From Henricia sp. BOLD:AAB3569 (taxonomy: Eukaryota > Echinodermata > Asteroidea > Spinulosida > Echinasteridae): a DNA stretch of 64,000 nucleotides. The stretch is from positions 307,602 to 371,601 of the forward strand of contig JBBELK010000522.1 in the NCBI GenBank assembly GCA_037783545.1, written 5' to 3'. Each line of letters opens with the position of its first letter. The first letter of the stretch is position 1. Under the pieces are notes generated by a model. That model ran no database searches. It saw only the letters and a program-made list of their open reading frames with translations, and was not told where the DNA came from. This document shows positions 63,000-64,000 of the stretch, in pieces. The translations under genes and the position numbers were made by a program.

Positions 63000-64000
63000 C
63001 AAAGTTTAGAAAAAACTGGGTGAGAGCTTCCTGACTGCTCTCGCGCAAACCGTGGCTGTCTGTACACACCTCTCTTGGGGGTACTCTGAGTTGTGCGCAT
63101 GCTCAGTCATTCGGGACTGTCGTTAACGCACCGCAGTTTGCTCGGCATTTGGTCAAAGTGTGGTCCAAACTTCGGCAAATTTGGAGAGGGTCGAAAATGT
63201 TCCGACGAACTTCAAATTTGCATGCCCTAAACTCTCTATATGCGCACTTGTCATAAAAATTGACAGACTTTTCACCGGAAATGGCAGAGAAATTTCAAAG
63301 TTTAGGCAAAAAACTGGTTGAGGCTTCCTGACTGCTCCTCGCGCAAACCGTGGCTGTCTGTACACACCTCTTTGGGTTTACTCCTGAGTTGTGCGCATGC
63401 TCAGTCATTCGGACTGTCGTTAACGCACCGCAGTTTGGCTCGGCAATTTGGTCAAAGTGTGGTCCAAACGTCGGCAAATTTGGAGGTCCGAAAATGTTCC
63501 GACGAACTTCAAATTTTGCATGCCCTAAACTCTCTATATTGCGCACTTGTCATAAAAAATTGACAGACCTTCGCCGGGAAATGGCAGAGAAATTTCAAAG
63601 TTTTAGAAAAAACTGGGGTTGAGGCTTCCTGACTGCTCTCGCGCAAACCGTGGCTGTTGTACACACCTCTTTGGGGTACTCCTGAGTTTGCGCATGCCTC
63701 AGTCATTCGGACTGTCGTTAACGCACCGCAGTTTGGCTCAGGCAATTTGGTCAAAGTGTGGTCCAAACGTCGGCAAATTTTGGAGGTCGAAAAAAGTTCC
63801 GAAGAACTTCAAATTTTGCATGCCCCTAAACTCTCTATATTGCGCACTTGTCATAAAAAATTGACAGACTTTCGCCGGAAATGGCAGAGAAATTTCAAAG
63901 TTTAGAAAAAACTGGGTGAGGCTTCCTGACTGCTCTCGCGCAAACCGTGGCTGTCTGTACACACCCTCTTTGGGGTACTCCTGAGTTGTGCGCATGCTCA
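63000..64000 (+). repeat. Terminal B units sharing a 'ctcgcgcaaac' variant
   Basis: The last four units all read 'tcgcgcaaac' (about 63041, 63339, 63639 and 63936), where units to the left read 'tcacgcaaac'. The shared substitution indicates a local homogenised subgroup. The same units carry different single-base indels, so indels and substitution have different origins. Confidence 0.75.

Larger units (their letters stand above)
21984..64000 (+). repeat. Satellite family B: 297-bp tandem array
   Basis: A head-to-tail array of about 141 units starts with the B-type half of a hybrid unit and runs off the right edge. Full units start at 22047, 22344, 22641 and so on, 297 bp apart. B aligns with family A over its whole length. 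It differs mainly at unit positions 38-93, where B has 56 bp against 41 bp in A, and it has one fewer T before the shared 46-bp block. B units contain an 8-bp palindrome CGTTAACG (a GTTAAC site absent from A), a TGTACA site and two GCATGC sites. Orientation is constant and no mobile element interrupts the array. Unit-length variants (274-276 bp, 299 bp, plus or minus 1 bp) recur in higher-order patterns up to about 46 kb and become private and frequent after that. B is clearly a sister or derived family of A. Confidence 0.97.
47000..64000. other. Stretch with dense private single-base indels
   Basis: From about 47 kb units carry increasing numbers of one-base insertions or deletions, mostly in homopolymers. 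Examples are 'tcgaaaaaaaatg' at 47145, 'aacctgtgg' at 51465, 'gtccggcaaa' at 52186, 'atttgccgcac' at 53148 and many between 63.0 and 64.0 kb. HOR copies here agree in substitutions but not in indels. Left of 46 kb most indels are shared between HOR copies. Residual sequencing or assembly error, perhaps a thinly covered contig end, is the simplest reading; true decay at an array edge is the alternative. Confidence 0.7.

Noticed and set aside
1..64000. CRISPR array
   Set aside because: Repeats are 283-297 bp, contiguous, and have no unique spacers.
1..64000. Ribosomal DNA intergenic spacer repeats
   Set aside because: No rRNA-like sequence or spacer promoter is seen, and the array is far longer than usual spacer sub-repeat blocks.
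1..64000. RNA polymerase III internal promoter or tRNA-derived repeat
   Set aside because: No convincing A-box/B-box pair is visible; 'ggtcgaaaaat' is only a weak partial match to a B box and no cloverleaf can be drawn.

Overview
The whole 64 kb window is satellite DNA. It is one uninterrupted head-to-tail tandem array, all units in the same orientation, made of two related monomer families that meet at a single sharp junction. I see no supportable protein-coding gene, tRNA, rRNA, transposon, CRISPR array or unique spacer. Monomers of about 300 bp, higher-order repeats and an array longer than 64 kb indicate a eukaryotic nuclear genome, most plausibly centromeric, pericentromeric or other heterochromatic DNA. 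The lineage cannot be determined from the sequence, and I do not recognise either monomer as a named satellite.

Region 1 (1-21983) is family A, with a 283-bp monomer. It holds a partial unit, 76 full units and the A half of a hybrid unit. Four unit classes are defined by linked variants near unit positions 17-27, in the 'aaatttcc/aaatgtcc' step and in the 'gtaggcc/gtagtcc' step. They are arranged in higher-order repeats (HORs): an 849-bp trimer (4783-6480), a 1415-bp pentamer (6198-9027), a 12-unit period of 3395 bp (8179-13836) and a pentamer of about 1417 bp (15536-18369). The stretch 4.8-13.8 kb is the most homogenised core. Both sides of it carry more private changes.

Region 2 (21984-64000) is family B, with a 297-bp monomer and about 141 units. 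A and B align end to end. B has 15 extra bases in a divergent segment (A unit positions 38-78, B 38-93) and one T fewer further on. A 46-bp block (A positions 175-220, B 189-234) is identical in the two consensus monomers. The A-to-B switch falls inside this block (21938-21983), so the unit 21764-22046 is an A/B hybrid. Family B carries nested HORs: a 6-mer of 1783 bp, a recurrent monomer with a 21-bp deletion, an 8-mer of 2357 bp, a 2.95-kb block copied about 8.3 kb away, and three copies of a 4-mer of about 1188 bp near 55.8-59.4 kb.

From about 47 kb to the end, private single-base insertions and deletions become steadily denser while shared substitutions persist. This looks more like residual long-read or assembly error than biological decay.

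Because 297 is a multiple of three and one forward frame of the B unit has no stop, stop-free frames of up to 952 codons cross many B units. I treat these as a by-product of monomer length, not as genes.
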